Of a DNA stretch of 64,000 nucleotides, positions 1-8,894 are shown one piece after another. The DNA is from JAGNHN01 sp964590645. GTDB taxonomy: Bacteria; Bacteroidota; Bacteroidia; Bacteroidales; JAGNHN01. The position numbers and the translations under genes are program-made. Location: assembly GCA_964590645.1 (NCBI GenBank), contig CAZPYJ010000013.1, positions 40,202 through 104,201 of the forward strand, in the 5' to 3' direction. The notes under the pieces are model-generated. The model worked only from the letters and a program-made list of their open reading frames with translations. It was not told where the DNA came from and did not search any database. Each line of letters begins with the position of its first letter. The stretch's first letter is position 1.

Positions 1-826
1 TCGGACGGATCATCCTCCGGTTTTTGGTATCTCCAAAACTGTAAATCACGCCAAGGGATGTAAAGAAATATCCGTCATTATCGGTGTTCTCAGGACTTCT
101 GATCTGCAGGGCTTCATCCCGGTAGCCCAGGTCGTGGTCGATGTAATCTGTAAAGGTAAAGGTGTATTGGGTTCCGGCTTTCAGAAGCCAGCGGTCAGTT
201 AGTCGTACCTTGGCCCCTCCTTCCAACAGGATCAAAAAAGTGTAATTGTTGTATTGATTAAACTGATTCAGCAAGGTTTCGTAATTGTTATCGCGAAGCA
301 GAAAATCCACGGTTTCCCAGTCGAAATTCCACTCCGATTCTGTCCTCACGGTTCCATCTCTCCAGAAAAAGTAGGGCTCCCCGTTTTCATCGAATTTATT
401 GCCATAAGACTTAAAGAACAGTATGCCTGCTCCTGTTCCCACATAAGGAAAGATATTATACCGCTCGATTTCAAAGAGCCGCTCCAGGTGCAGCTTTCCT
501 CTGAGGGTAAACTCAGCAATACTGGAGATCCAGTCGTATTGTTTGTAAGGATAATTAAAGCGGTCGCCGATTCTCCCTACCAATGCATCTACAGATACGC
601 CATAATGATCGCGGAAACGCCAGGACAAACTGGCTGAGGCGCCGAAGGTTGATACCGGGATATCGTGGCTGCCCATATCGCCCCGGGCATTCAGAAAGCC
701 CACAGAAATGCCGATGCCTGGTTGCTCCATCGCCACGGTAGGGCGATAAATCCGGGTACGGCGATACTGTGCGTGTGCTTCCGCCAGGAAAAAGATCAGG
801 AGCAGTATGAGCGAAAACCTTTTCAG
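1..826 (-). CDS. Outer-membrane beta-barrel protein, C-terminus cut by window edge
   Basis: About 275 codons are open on the minus strand and run off the left edge. The N-terminus reads as a signal peptide (KRFSLILLLIFFLAEAHA, then Q). After it come alternating aromatic and polar strands typical of a small outer-membrane barrel, with glycine-rich turns such as GISVGFLNARGD and GTGAGILFF; the visible part ends near a strand reading FTSLGVIYSFG. I cannot name the family; it resembles the porin-like or DUF6089-type barrels common in Bacteroidota. There is no in-frame ATG, GTG or TTG between the upstream stop (905-907) and the signal peptide. The end chosen here is a CTG at 826-824. The first canonical start, GTG at 736, would remove the signal peptide. 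The product is therefore fairly sure as a secreted barrel, the start is not. Confidence 0.6.
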   Translation of the reverse strand, partial: MKRFSLILLLIFFLAEAHAQYRRTRIYRPTVAMEQPGIGISVGFLNARGDMGSHDIPVSTFGASASLSWRFRDHYGVSVDALVGRIGDRFNYPYKQYDWISSIAEFTLRGKLHLERLFEIERYNIFPYVGTGAGILFFKSYGNKFDENGEPYFFWRDGTVRTESEWNFDWETVDFLLRDNNYETLLNQFNQYNNYTFLILLEGGAKVRLTDRWLLKAGTQYTFTFTDYIDHDLGYRDEALQIRSPENTDNDGYFFTSLGVIYSFGDTKNRRMIRP

Positions 827-845
827 ATGTCTGATGATTAAGATG

Positions 846-853
846 TAAAGATA
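846..853 (-). promoter_or_regulatory. Probable -7 box for the barrel protein
   Basis: The minus strand reads TATCTTTA, one base from the Bacteroidota consensus TAnnTTTG. Transcription would start near 841, giving a leader of about 15 bases before the CTG at 826. No clear -33 TTTG is seen. Confidence 0.35.
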
Positions 854-904
854 TAAAACAAGGGGATTTCTGCCATAAAGAAGAAACAGACCCGGCCCAT
901 CTCT

Positions 905-1633
905 TTAGAAGTTGGGTTTCAGTGCATATTTACGATAGAACTCATCAATCACAATCACTGCTTCTTCGGCCGTATCCACCAATCTGAAAAGATGCATATC
1001 CTCTTCACTGATTTTACCCTCACTCAGCAGGCGGTCTTTGATCCATTGTACCAGTCCTCCCCAATAATCCGTATCTACCAATACAATTGGAAATTTTACG
1101 AGTTTATGGGTCTGGATCAGGGTCAGGGCCTCAAACAATTCATCCAGGGTACCGAATCCTCCCGGGAGGACGATATATCCCTGAGCATACTTCATAAACA
1201 TCACTTTACGGACGAAGAAGTATTCAAAATTGATCAGCTTATCGCTGTCGATGAAGGGATTGGCATATTGCTCCATTGGCAGCTCGATATTCAGGCCCAC
1301 CGACTTTCCCCCACTGAAGTGAGCGCCTTTGTTTGCTGCTTCCATAATTCCGGGGCCACCCCCGGTGATGATCCCAAAGCCTTTCTTGGTAAGCAGGTAG
1401 GCAATTTCTTCAGCCAGCCGGTAATCGGCCGAATCAGGGGTGCAGCGTGCAGAGCCGAAAACTGAAACACAGGGCCCTATCTTGGCCAGTTTTTCAAAGC
1501 CTTCCACAAATTCTGAAATCACCTTGAATATCTGCCAGGAGTCGAAAGTCTTGATCTCATTCCAATCTTTGGAAGAAAATGCATCCCGGATCATATCATC
1601 TTCCGAGAAATCTGGCTTGTTTTTTTGCATCAT
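905..1633 (-). CDS. LOG family protein (TIGR00730, 'lysine decarboxylase' fold)
   Basis: This 242-residue protein carries the family signature PGGFGTLDELFE and an upstream GGGPGIMEAANKGA loop, which together form the nucleotide-monophosphate binding site of LOG proteins. Characterised members are cytokinin riboside 5'-monophosphate phosphoribohydrolases that release the base from a nucleoside monophosphate; older annotations call them lysine decarboxylases. The N-terminal ~40 residues are an acidic, helical extension. It starts 4 bases after the uvrA stop and is the last gene of the rfbC-transglycosylase-uvrA run, so it is probably co-transcribed. The true substrate in this organism cannot be read from sequence; a role in nucleotide salvage or damage clean-up is only a guess. 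Confidence 0.88.
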   Translation of the reverse strand: MMQKNKPDFSEDDMIRDAFSSKDWNEIKTFDSWQIFKVISEFVEGFEKLAKIGPCVSVFGSARCTPDSADYRLAEEIAYLLTKKGFGIITGGGPGIMEAANKGAHFSGGKSVGLNIELPMEQYANPFIDSDKLINFEYFFVRKVMFMKYAQGYIVLPGGFGTLDELFEALTLIQTHKLVKFPIVLVDTDYWGGLVQWIKDRLLSEGKISEEDMHLFRLVDTAEEAVIVIDEFYRKYALKPNF

Positions 1634-1637
1634 ATTT

Positions 1638-4541
1638 TCATTTTTTTATTTCGTTCAAATTCAATTCCATCCTCAGAAAGCGTCCGGTATGGCTGCGTTC
1701 ACATTGCGCCACTTCTTCAGGGCTTCCTTCTGCAACAATTTCCCCTCCTCTTTCTCCACCTTCAGGGCCCAGGTCAACAATATGATCTGCAACCTTGATC
1801 ACGTCCATATTGTGTTCGATAACCAGAATGGTATTGCCTCTCTCCACCAGCTTATTCAATACATCGAGCAGTACTTTCACATCTTCGAAATGCAGGCCGG
1901 TGGTTGGTTCATCCAGAATATAGAGGGTCTTTCCAGTATCTTTTCTGGCCAGCTCAGAAGCAAGCTTAACCCGCTGCGCTTCGCCTCCGGAGAGGGTGGT
2001 GGACTGTTGCCCCAGGGTAATATATCCCAGGCCCACGTCTTTCAAGGTTTTGATTTTCTGAAGAATGGAAGGGATATGATCAAAGAACGCGACTGCCTGA
2101 TTGATGGTCATATCCAGCACATCGCTGACAGACTTTCCCTTATAGCGCACCTCCAGGGTTTCGCGCTTATATCTACGGCCCTGGCAGTCTTCGCATAATA
2201 CGTGCACATCGGGCAAAAAGTTCATCTCAATGATCTTCACCCCGGCGCCTTTACAGCTTTCGCAGCGGCCCCCTTTCACATTGAAGGAAAAGCGGCCGGG
2301 TTTGTATGCCCTGATTTTCGCCTCTGGCAAGGCAGAGAACAATTTACGTATATCATCAAAAACCCCGGTATAGGTGGCCGGGTTAGATCGTGGCGTACGC
2401 CCGATGGGCGATTGATCGATTTCGATAACCTTATCCAGCTGCTTAATCCCCTCCAGTTTCTCATAGGGCAAAGCCTCCTTTTCGGCACGATAAAAATGGC
2501 GGCTGAGCACGGGATAGAGGGTTTCATTGATCAGGCTCGACTTGCCGCTTCCTGAAACACCGGTAACGCAGACAAAAACTCCAAGTGGAAGGTGAAGGTC
2601 AACATTCTTGAGGTTGTTCCCTCTGGCACCGCGAAGCAAAAGATGGGTACCATTTGCCTTTCGGCGTTCAGGGGGGATCTGGATAGACCGCATCCCGCTC
2701 AGATACGCACAGGTGATGGTATCACAATGCTTCATCTCCGAAGGACTGCCCTGTGCCACAATGCGGCCGCCGTGCCGCCCCGCCCCCGGACCGATATCGA
2801 TGACGTGATCCGCCGACAGGATCATCTCTTTGTCGTGCTCAACCACAATCACCGAGTTACCAATGTCGCGCAAATCCTGCAATGCCTTGATGAGACGCAG
2901 ATTATCTCTCTGGTGCAGGCCGATACTCGGTTCATCCAGAATATACAGCACCCCTACCAATTGTGAGCCGATCTGGGTCGCCAGGCGTATTCGCTGTGAC
3001 TCGCCACCTGACAGGCTGCGAGCAGGCCGGTTCAGGGTAAGATAATCCAGTCCTACCTCCAACAGAAAGCGAATGCGGGTTCTTATCTCGCGGATAATTT
3101 CCCGGCCGATATGCTTTTGCCGCTCATTCAACCTGGTTGGCAAGGCCTGCATCCATTGTTCCAGCTCAAGCAGGTCGGTGTTGGCCAGTTCAGCAATATT
3201 CTTTCCCCCAACGCGAAAATGAAGTGACTCCTGTTTTAATCTTTGCCCCTGGCATTCAGAGCAAGCGATGCGATTGGTAAAATTGCCCGCCCAGCGTTGT
3301 ATGCTTCGGCTGGTGGCATCCTGAGCCTGTCCGAGGATAAAATTCACGATTCCTTCAAAACTCAGGGAATACGTAGAGGTCACGCCCAGGTTCTCATTCT
3401 TCACCCGGATCATCTCATCCGATCCGTGTAAAATCACATTGAGGGCCTCCTCCGATATCTGCCCCACAGGAGTATCCAGATCAAATCCGTATTTCTGTCC
3501 TATGGCCTCAATCTGTCTGAAGATCCAGCTCGACTTGTATTCGCCCAGGGGAGCCAGGCCGCCTTTTCTGATGCTCTTGCCCTCATCCGGGATGATCTTC
3601 CTTATATCCACACTCACCAGCGTCCCCAGTCCATTGCATTTAGGACAATAACCATAAGGAGAATTAAATGAGAAACTGTTCGGCTCCGGCTCATCGTAGG
3701 CGATGCCCGTGTCGGGGCACATCAACAGGCGGCTGAAATGCCGCACATTCCTCTGGTCTTCGGTAATCACAGTCAGGCGGCCTTTGCCTTGCCGCAAGGC
3801 GGTTTCAACAGAGGAAGCAATCCGTTTCTGCATTCGCGCCTGCACGTCCAGCCGATCGATCATCAGCTCAATATCGTGCGTTTTGTACCGATCCAGTTGC
3901 ATTCCGAACTGTATATCCCGGATTTGCCCATCCACCCTGACTTTAAGAAAACCCTGCCGGCGAACCTGATCGAACAGTTCTCTATAGTGCCCTTTGCGCC
4001 CCCTGACCAGGGGAGCCAGGATGAAGATATGTTTTCCGGAAAAACCTTCCAGTATCAGTTCGCAAATCTGCTGCTCCGTGTAGCGCACCATTTTTTCTCC
4101 GCTATGCATTGAGTAGGCCTCGCCTATCCTGGCATAAAGCAGTCGGAGGAAGTCGTAGATCTCGGTAATGGTTCCTACAGTGGAGCGGGGATTTTTTCCA
4201 GTAGATTTCTGTTCTATGGAAATAACCGGACTGAGCCCGGTGATCTGGTCCACATCGGGCCTTTCCAGGTTTCCGATGAACTGGCGGGCATAGGCGGAAA
4301 AGGTCTCCATATAACGCCTCTGGCCTTCGGCATAAATGGTATCAAATGCCAGGGAGCTCTTGCCACTCCCACTGAGTCCGGTAATAACCACAAGCTTGTT
4401 CCGGGGGATGCTCACATCAACATTCTGCAGGTTATGCACCCTGGCTCCCATTACTTCCAGGGCAGCATTCTCTTCCGATATGACTTCAGCCTGGCCGGGT
4501 TCCTTATGGATTGCATCCTTCATTACAAAAAACGAGGTCAT
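1638..4541 (-). CDS. uvrA: Excinuclease ABC subunit A
   Basis: UvrA is the damage-recognition ATPase of nucleotide excision repair; it dimerises, loads UvrB on DNA lesions and leaves. At 967 residues it has the usual length plus about 20 N-terminal residues. Two ABC modules are visible: Walker A GLSGSGKSS at about 55-63 and GVSGSGKSS near 657, with signature motifs LSGGESQR near 509 and LSGGEAQR near 847. Zinc-binding cysteine pairs are seen at CPKCNGLG and CSECQG in the first half and at CESCKGAG and CEDCQGRR in the second. An ATG seven codons in (4523) is an alternative start. The gene begins 1 base after the transglycosylase stop, so it is transcribed from upstream, with no visible SOS box. 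Confidence 0.97.
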   Translation of the reverse strand: MTSFFVMKDAIHKEPGQAEVISEENAALEVMGARVHNLQNVDVSIPRNKLVVITGLSGSGKSSLAFDTIYAEGQRRYMETFSAYARQFIGNLERPDVDQITGLSPVISIEQKSTGKNPRSTVGTITEIYDFLRLLYARIGEAYSMHSGEKMVRYTEQQICELILEGFSGKHIFILAPLVRGRKGHYRELFDQVRRQGFLKVRVDGQIRDIQFGMQLDRYKTHDIELMIDRLDVQARMQKRIASSVETALRQGKGRLTVITEDQRNVRHFSRLLMCPDTGIAYDEPEPNSFSFNSPYGYCPKCNGLGTLVSVDIRKIIPDEGKSIRKGGLAPLGEYKSSWIFRQIEAIGQKYGFDLDTPVGQISEEALNVILHGSDEMIRVKNENLGVTSTYSLSFEGIVNFILGQAQDATSRSIQRWAGNFTNRIACSECQGQRLKQESLHFRVGGKNIAELANTDLLELEQWMQALPTRLNERQKHIGREIIREIRTRIRFLLEVGLDYLTLNRPARSLSGGESQRIRLATQIGSQLVGVLYILDEPSIGLHQRDNLRLIKALQDLRDIGNSVIVVEHDKEMILSADHVIDIGPGAGRHGGRIVAQGSPSEMKHCDTITCAYLSGMRSIQIPPERRKANGTHLLLRGARGNNLKNVDLHLPLGVFVCVTGVSGSGKSSLINETLYPVLSRHFYRAEKEALPYEKLEGIKQLDKVIEIDQSPIGRTPRSNPATYTGVFDDIRKLFSALPEAKIRAYKPGRFSFNVKGGRCESCKGAGVKIIEMNFLPDVHVLCEDCQGRRYKRETLEVRYKGKSVSDVLDMTINQAVAFFDHIPSILQKIKTLKDVGLGYITLGQQSTTLSGGEAQRVKLASELARKDTGKTLYILDEPTTGLHFEDVKVLLDVLNKLVERGNTILVIEHNMDVIKVADHIVDLGPEGGERGGEIVAEGSPEEVAQCERSHTGRFLRMELNLNEIKK

Positions 4542-4542
4542 T

Positions 4543-5478
4543 TTAGTGATCCACTGCCGGATACCAGCTCCCTTTGTCAGAGGGAATACTAATCTGGTAA
4601 GGGCTTGATCCCGGCCGGGGCAATGTATGAGAACGCATCCAGGGATTGAGCTCTTTCAGGGCGCGATAAGCAATCCCCTGCTGGCGAGCGAATGCCGGCA
4701 GATCCGGGATGGCTTCGTAGACCTCCAGATTCTGGATACGCAGGGGAAGATATTTCTCCTGATCCTCCAATATAAAACCATAAGATTCAGGATTTTCCAT
4801 AATCGTTTTGAGCGCAAGGATACGAAAGACATAGCGGGCGGTTTCCGCATTCAGGTCGAGATCATAATAGGTATCGGCATATTGCTGTTTCAGCACCCTT
4901 CTGATGCCGTTAAATCCGGCATTATAGGCTGCGGCCGCCAGGGTCCAGCTTCCGAAAGTATCTCGTGCTGCCTGAAGATAGCGACAGGCTGCCAGGGTAG
5001 ATTTCTCAAGATCATAGCGTTCATCGATATCTGCATTCACCACCAGGCCGTATTCCTTGGCGGTGGCTGCCATAAACTGCCAGATGCCCTGGGCACCGGC
5101 AGGAGAGGTCAGGGGAAGGAGATTGCTTTCAGCTACAGCCAGGTACTTAAAATCATCCGGGATGCCTTCCCGCTGCAAGATGGGTTCGAGGATGGGAAAA
5201 AACCGATTTGCCCTCTTGATGAGCTGAAAGGTGGAAGAATGCCAGTAGGTGTTGATCAATAATTCGCGGTCGAAGGCCTCGTGCACCCAGAAAAGGTGCA
5301 TTGGAACCTGCTCTCCGGCAAAATGCAATGCTTCAGGATGCACGGGAGAAAGAAAATATCCTTTTGATGCCGCACGCTCCTGCGGCTGGATTTCCGCGGG
5401 GGAGGAAGAAAGAAACAGGAGCAGGGCAGCTCCTGCCATAAAACCGGACAACAGGAGTAAAAATGGCTTCCACTTCAT
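4543..5478 (-). CDS. Lytic transglycosylase (SLT domain), membrane-anchored
   Basis: This 311-residue protein has one N-terminal hydrophobic segment (about residues 4-24) that is a signal peptide or anchor, placing the catalytic part in the periplasm. The SLT fold is shown by AVAESNLLPLTSPAGAQGIW, where the glutamate of AESN is the catalytic acid, followed by WQFMAATAKEYGL, and by AAAYNAGFNGIRR further on. Such enzymes cleave peptidoglycan between MurNAc and GlcNAc with formation of 1,6-anhydro-MurNAc. The C-terminal ~50 residues (YRALKELNPWMRSHTLP) look like a degenerate LysM-type module. It lies 2 bases after rfbC and 1 base before uvrA. The family call is firm; its exact cellular job (remodelling, machinery insertion) is unknown. 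Confidence 0.9.
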   Translation of the reverse strand: MKWKPFLLLLSGFMAGAALLLFLSSSPAEIQPQERAASKGYFLSPVHPEALHFAGEQVPMHLFWVHEAFDRELLINTYWHSSTFQLIKRANRFFPILEPILQREGIPDDFKYLAVAESNLLPLTSPAGAQGIWQFMAATAKEYGLVVNADIDERYDLEKSTLAACRYLQAARDTFGSWTLAAAAYNAGFNGIRRVLKQQYADTYYDLDLNAETARYVFRILALKTIMENPESYGFILEDQEKYLPLRIQNLEVYEAIPDLPAFARQQGIAYRALKELNPWMRSHTLPRPGSSPYQISIPSDKGSWYPAVDH

Positions 5479-5480
5479 AA

Positions 5481-6023
5481 TTAAAAAGGGCTGTTAAAAT
5501 TTGCAAAGAAGGGAGCCTGGGCATCCTTCTCCGAGAGGACAGGATTCTCAATTCCCCAATCTATGGCCAGGTCGGGGTCATCCCATCGCAGGCTTCCTTC
5601 AGCATCCTTGTGATAGAAGCCGGTGCATTTGTACTCGAAGAGGGTCATCTCTTCCAGGCTCAGGAAACCGTGCGCCATACCTTCAGGTATCCACAGCATC
5701 CGGAAATTTTCCGCTGTGAGTTTCACTGAGACCCATTTCCCAAAAGTGGGAGAGGCTTTTCTCAGATCCACCACCACATCCAGCACGGCGCCCCGACTCA
5801 CCCTCACCAGCTTTCCCTGGCTATGTGGTGGCAGCTGAAAATGCAGTCCCCTGAGCACACCGGCAGCGGAGCCGGACTGGTTGTCCTGAACAAAAACAGT
5901 GGGCAGGCCCAGGGATTGAAAAGCACGCAGGTTGAAGGGTTCGAAGAAATGGCCACGGGCATCGGTAAAAACCCGGGGTTGAATCATTAACACATCAGGG
6001 ATGGCCGTCTTGATCAGTTCCAT
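5481..6023 (-). CDS. rfbC: dTDP-4-dehydrorhamnose 3,5-epimerase
   Basis: RfbC epimerises C3 and C5 of dTDP-4-keto-6-deoxyglucose in the dTDP-L-rhamnose pathway, a cytoplasmic step for surface polysaccharides. The 180-residue cupin has the expected motifs: an early FEPFNLRAF strand, QDNQSGS, GVLRGLHFQLPP with the catalytic histidine, GAVLDVVVDLRKASPTFG, and IPEGMAHGFLSLEE. Length matches the family. The other rhamnose genes (rfbA, rfbB, rfbD) are not in this window, so this is a lone copy, apparently first in a run with the transglycosylase, uvrA and the LOG gene. A weak -7-like TATATTTT lies just upstream on the minus strand (6036-6043). Confidence 0.95.
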   Translation of the reverse strand: MELIKTAIPDVLMIQPRVFTDARGHFFEPFNLRAFQSLGLPTVFVQDNQSGSAAGVLRGLHFQLPPHSQGKLVRVSRGAVLDVVVDLRKASPTFGKWVSVKLTAENFRMLWIPEGMAHGFLSLEEMTLFEYKCTGFYHKDAEGSLRWDDPDLAIDWGIENPVLSEKDAQAPFFANFNSPF

Positions 6024-6059
6024 AAAAAGCCTGTGAAAATATATTGGTTATGCAGCCTG

Positions 6060-7451
6060 TCAGAGGTGAATCACTTCGTCGTAGGCAGCGGCCACAGCTT
6101 CCATCACCGCTTCCGACATTGTGGGATGCGGATGGATGCTTTTCAGGATTTCGTGCCCGGTAGTTTCCAGTTTGCGTGCCACCACAGCTTCTGCGATCAT
6201 TTCGGTCACATTATCCCCTATCATATGGGCACCCAGCCATTCGCCGTATTTGGCATCAAAGATCACCTTGATGAATCCGTCTTTGTTTCCGGCTGCACTG
6301 GCTTTACCGGAAGCCGAGAAGGGGAACTTCCCTACCTTAAGCTCATAGCCTGCTTCTTTGGCCGCTTTCTCGGTCAGGCCCACAGAAGCGACCTCAGGTT
6401 GGGTATAGGTACATCCTGGCACATTATTATAATCGATGGGCTCCACCGCCATCCCGGCTATCTTTTCCACACAGGTGATGCCCTCGTGTGAAGCCACGTG
6501 AGCCAGGGCCGGACCGTGAACGATATCCCCGATGGCATAATAGCCTTCTGCTGTGGTGCGGTAGAATTCATCCACCTTCACTTTGCCATTCTCCAGGGCA
6601 ATGCCTGTCTCCTCCAGTCCCAGGTTCTCCAGGTTAGGGGCAATGCCTACTGCCGACAGGACGATTTCCGCCTCAATGATTTCCTCTCCCTTCTTGGTTT
6701 TCACCTTCACCTTGCACAGTTTTCCGGATGTGTCCACCGATTCCACACTGGAGGAGGTCATTACTTTGATGCCGGCTTTTTTGAAAGAACGCTCCAACTG
6801 CTTCGACACCTCTTCGTCTTCCAGGGGAACGATATTGGGCATAAACTCCACCAGGGTCACCTGGGTTCCAATGGCATTATAAAAATAGGCAAACTCAGAT
6901 CCTATCGCTCCGGAGCCTACCACCAACATAGAGGCAGGCTGCTTATCGAGCACCATTGCTTTGCGGTATCCGATGATCTTTTTTCCATCCTGTTCCAGAT
7001 TGGGCAGCTCCCGTGAGCGGGCACCGGTTGCCAGGATAATGTGTTTGGCTTCGTAGGTGGTTTCCTCCCCTTTTTCATTGGTCACCACGACTTTCTTTCC
7101 CGGAATCACTTTTCCCGTGCCACTCAGGGTTTCGATCTTGTTCTTTTTGAAAAGATACTGAATGCCCTTGCTCATCCCTTCTGCTACGTCCCGGCTGCGT
7201 TTTACCATTCCTGCAAAATCAACGCGGGCTTCTCCTTCTATCGTAATCCCGTAATCCTGCGCGTGACTCAGATATTGGAATACCTGGGCACTCTTTAACA
7301 ATGCTTTGGTGGGAATACATCCCCAGTTCAGGCAAACCCCGCCCAGTTCTGCTTTTTCTACCACTGCGGTCTTCATTCCGAGTTGGGAGGCACGGATGGC
7401 AGCCACATATCCGCCAGGGCCGCTCCCGATCACAATCACATCGTAATTCAT
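6060..7451 (-). CDS. lpdA: Dihydrolipoyl dehydrogenase (E3)
   Basis: E3 reoxidises dihydrolipoyl groups of 2-oxoacid dehydrogenases and of the glycine cleavage H protein, passing electrons through a disulfide and FAD to NAD+. The protein has the N-terminal FAD-binding GSGPGG (about residues 9-14), redox-active cysteines C40 and C45 in GGVCLNWGCIPTKAL, a central NAD-binding VVGSGAIGSEFA, the second FAD motif YYAIGDI, and the C-terminal HPHPTMSEAV with the catalytic His-Glu pair. I chose the ATG at 7451 (MNYDVIVIG) over one nine codons upstream because the family starts directly with the FAD strand; this gives 463 residues. A glycine cleavage P gene lies elsewhere in the window (19152-22016), so E3 could serve that system too. 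Confidence 0.97.
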   Translation of the reverse strand: MNYDVIVIGSGPGGYVAAIRASQLGMKTAVVEKAELGGVCLNWGCIPTKALLKSAQVFQYLSHAQDYGITIEGEARVDFAGMVKRSRDVAEGMSKGIQYLFKKNKIETLSGTGKVIPGKKVVVTNEKGEETTYEAKHIILATGARSRELPNLEQDGKKIIGYRKAMVLDKQPASMLVVGSGAIGSEFAYFYNAIGTQVTLVEFMPNIVPLEDEEVSKQLERSFKKAGIKVMTSSSVESVDTSGKLCKVKVKTKKGEEIIEAEIVLSAVGIAPNLENLGLEETGIALENGKVKVDEFYRTTAEGYYAIGDIVHGPALAHVASHEGITCVEKIAGMAVEPIDYNNVPGCTYTQPEVASVGLTEKAAKEAGYELKVGKFPFSASGKASAAGNKDGFIKVIFDAKYGEWLGAHMIGDNVTEMIAEAVVARKLETTGHEILKSIHPHPTMSEAVMEAVAAAYDEVIHL

Positions 7452-7613
7452 ATCTTGATTCAGATTGGTTTTTAGCACTTTCGATTCAACCTGCGAAGGT
7501 ACGTTTTTTATGCGTTGGGAGACGGGATTGCAGGAATCCGTAACCCACCGGATAGAATCTTTTCAAATAGGGGAGAGAAGCCAGGGGTTTTCACTCCAAT
7601 TCACAGGGAATGG

Positions 7614-7621
7614 TATTTTTG
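7614..7621 (+). promoter_or_regulatory. -7 box of the PLP lyase gene
   Basis: TATTTTTG is a perfect match to TAnnTTTG. It lies 35 bases before the chosen ATG at 7657 and makes the longer upstream reading frame unlikely to be translated. Confidence 0.55.
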
Positions 7622-7656
7622 TATCCTTGATCGAAACACCACAAAAGAAAAGAAAT

Positions 7657-8859
7657 ATGATGAGCAAAGACCCAGCCAGCAGAATTCAGGATTTACTGCA
7701 ATTCGGAGAGTTCGGAGGAGTGAATCCTTCTATCACGGATTCTTCCACTTTCACCTTTATGAAGGCAGATACGATGGAGGACACTTTCAAGGGCGAAGCC
7801 CCCGGCTGTTTCCTCTATTCACGTCACTGGAACCCATCGAATAAATACCTGGCCGATGCCCTGGCGGCAATGGAGGGTACGCCTTCAGCCTGGGTCACCG
7901 CTTCAGGAATGGCAGCCATTACCACCGCCATCCTGCATTATTGCAATGCCGGGGATCATATCGTCAGCAGCATCACCACCTATGGGGGCACCTTTGCCTT
8001 CCTGAAAAACTATCTCCCCAAATTCAATATCTCCGTCGATTTTGTGAATATTGAAGACCTGGATGCGGTGGAAAAGGCCATCAATCCGAATACCCGCCTG
8101 ATCTATACCGAAACGATGACCAATCCGCTGCTCCAGATTTCGGACATCCCCGCCCTTTCCGCAATCGCAAAAAAACATCAGGTGAAACTGGTGGTGGACA
8201 ATACCTTCACCCCCCTGATCTTCAGCCCCTACCTTCTGGGTGCCGATATGGTTGTGTATTCTATGACCAAGTTTATCAATGGAAAGAACGATTGTGTGGC
8301 CGGGGCCATTTGTGCCGATGAGGACACCATCAACCAGATGATTGATGTGAACAATGGCACGGCAATGCTATTGGGGCCGGTAATGGATCCCCTGCGTTCC
8401 TCCTCCATATTGAAAAACCTGCACACCCTCCACATCCGGATGAAGCAGCACTCTGCCAACGCAATCTACCTGGCGGAAAACCTGAAGCGCATCGGGGTCA
8501 ATGTGAATTATCCCGGACTGAGTGAACACCGGGGCCATAAGCTGATGAAGCAGATGATGAACCCTGGCTACGGTTTCGGGGGAATGCTGGCCATTGATAT
8601 GAAGAAAGCCGATTTGGCCAATAAACTGATGGAAGTAATGGAGGAAGAAGGTGTGGGATATCTGGCCGTGAGCCTGGGCTATTTTAAAACCCTGTTCAGC
8701 TGCTCCGGGAAAAGTACCTCCTCAGAAGTGCCACAGGAAGTCCAGGATGCAATGGGCTTGTCTGAAGGCCTGATTCGCTTTAGTGTGGGCCTCGACAATG
8801 ATATCGAGCGCAGCTTTGAAAAGATCCGCGTTTGTCTGCAGCGCCTGGGACATATCTGA
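7657..8859 (+). CDS. Trans-sulfuration family PLP enzyme (methionine gamma-lyase / cystathionine gamma-synthase like)
   Basis: This is a 400-residue Cys/Met-metabolism PLP enzyme. Visible landmarks are the ASGMAAI phosphate-binding turn, YGGTFAFL, ETMTNPLLQISDIPAL, the DNTFTP strand whose aspartate contacts the cofactor pyridine nitrogen, and SMTKFINGK with the Schiff-base lysine K205. The C-terminal half has the substrate carboxylate region SLGYFKTLFSCSGKSTSSE. Members of the family make or break C-S bonds of cystathionine, homocysteine or methionine. The tail SEGLIRFSVGLD is typical. Which reaction it catalyses cannot be settled by eye; methionine gamma-lyase is the label often given to close Bacteroidota relatives. 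Start: ATG at 7657 (or the next codon, 7660) behind a good -7 box. Confidence 0.88.
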   Translation: MMSKDPASRIQDLLQFGEFGGVNPSITDSSTFTFMKADTMEDTFKGEAPGCFLYSRHWNPSNKYLADALAAMEGTPSAWVTASGMAAITTAILHYCNAGDHIVSSITTYGGTFAFLKNYLPKFNISVDFVNIEDLDAVEKAINPNTRLIYTETMTNPLLQISDIPALSAIAKKHQVKLVVDNTFTPLIFSPYLLGADMVVYSMTKFINGKNDCVAGAICADEDTINQMIDVNNGTAMLLGPVMDPLRSSSILKNLHTLHIRMKQHSANAIYLAENLKRIGVNVNYPGLSEHRGHKLMKQMMNPGYGFGGMLAIDMKKADLANKLMEVMEEEGVGYLAVSLGYFKTLFSCSGKSTSSEVPQEVQDAMGLSEGLIRFSVGLDNDIERSFEKIRVCLQRLGHI

Positions 8860-8894
8860 TCCATTGATTCCCGGGAGGTATCAGCTGCCGCCTT

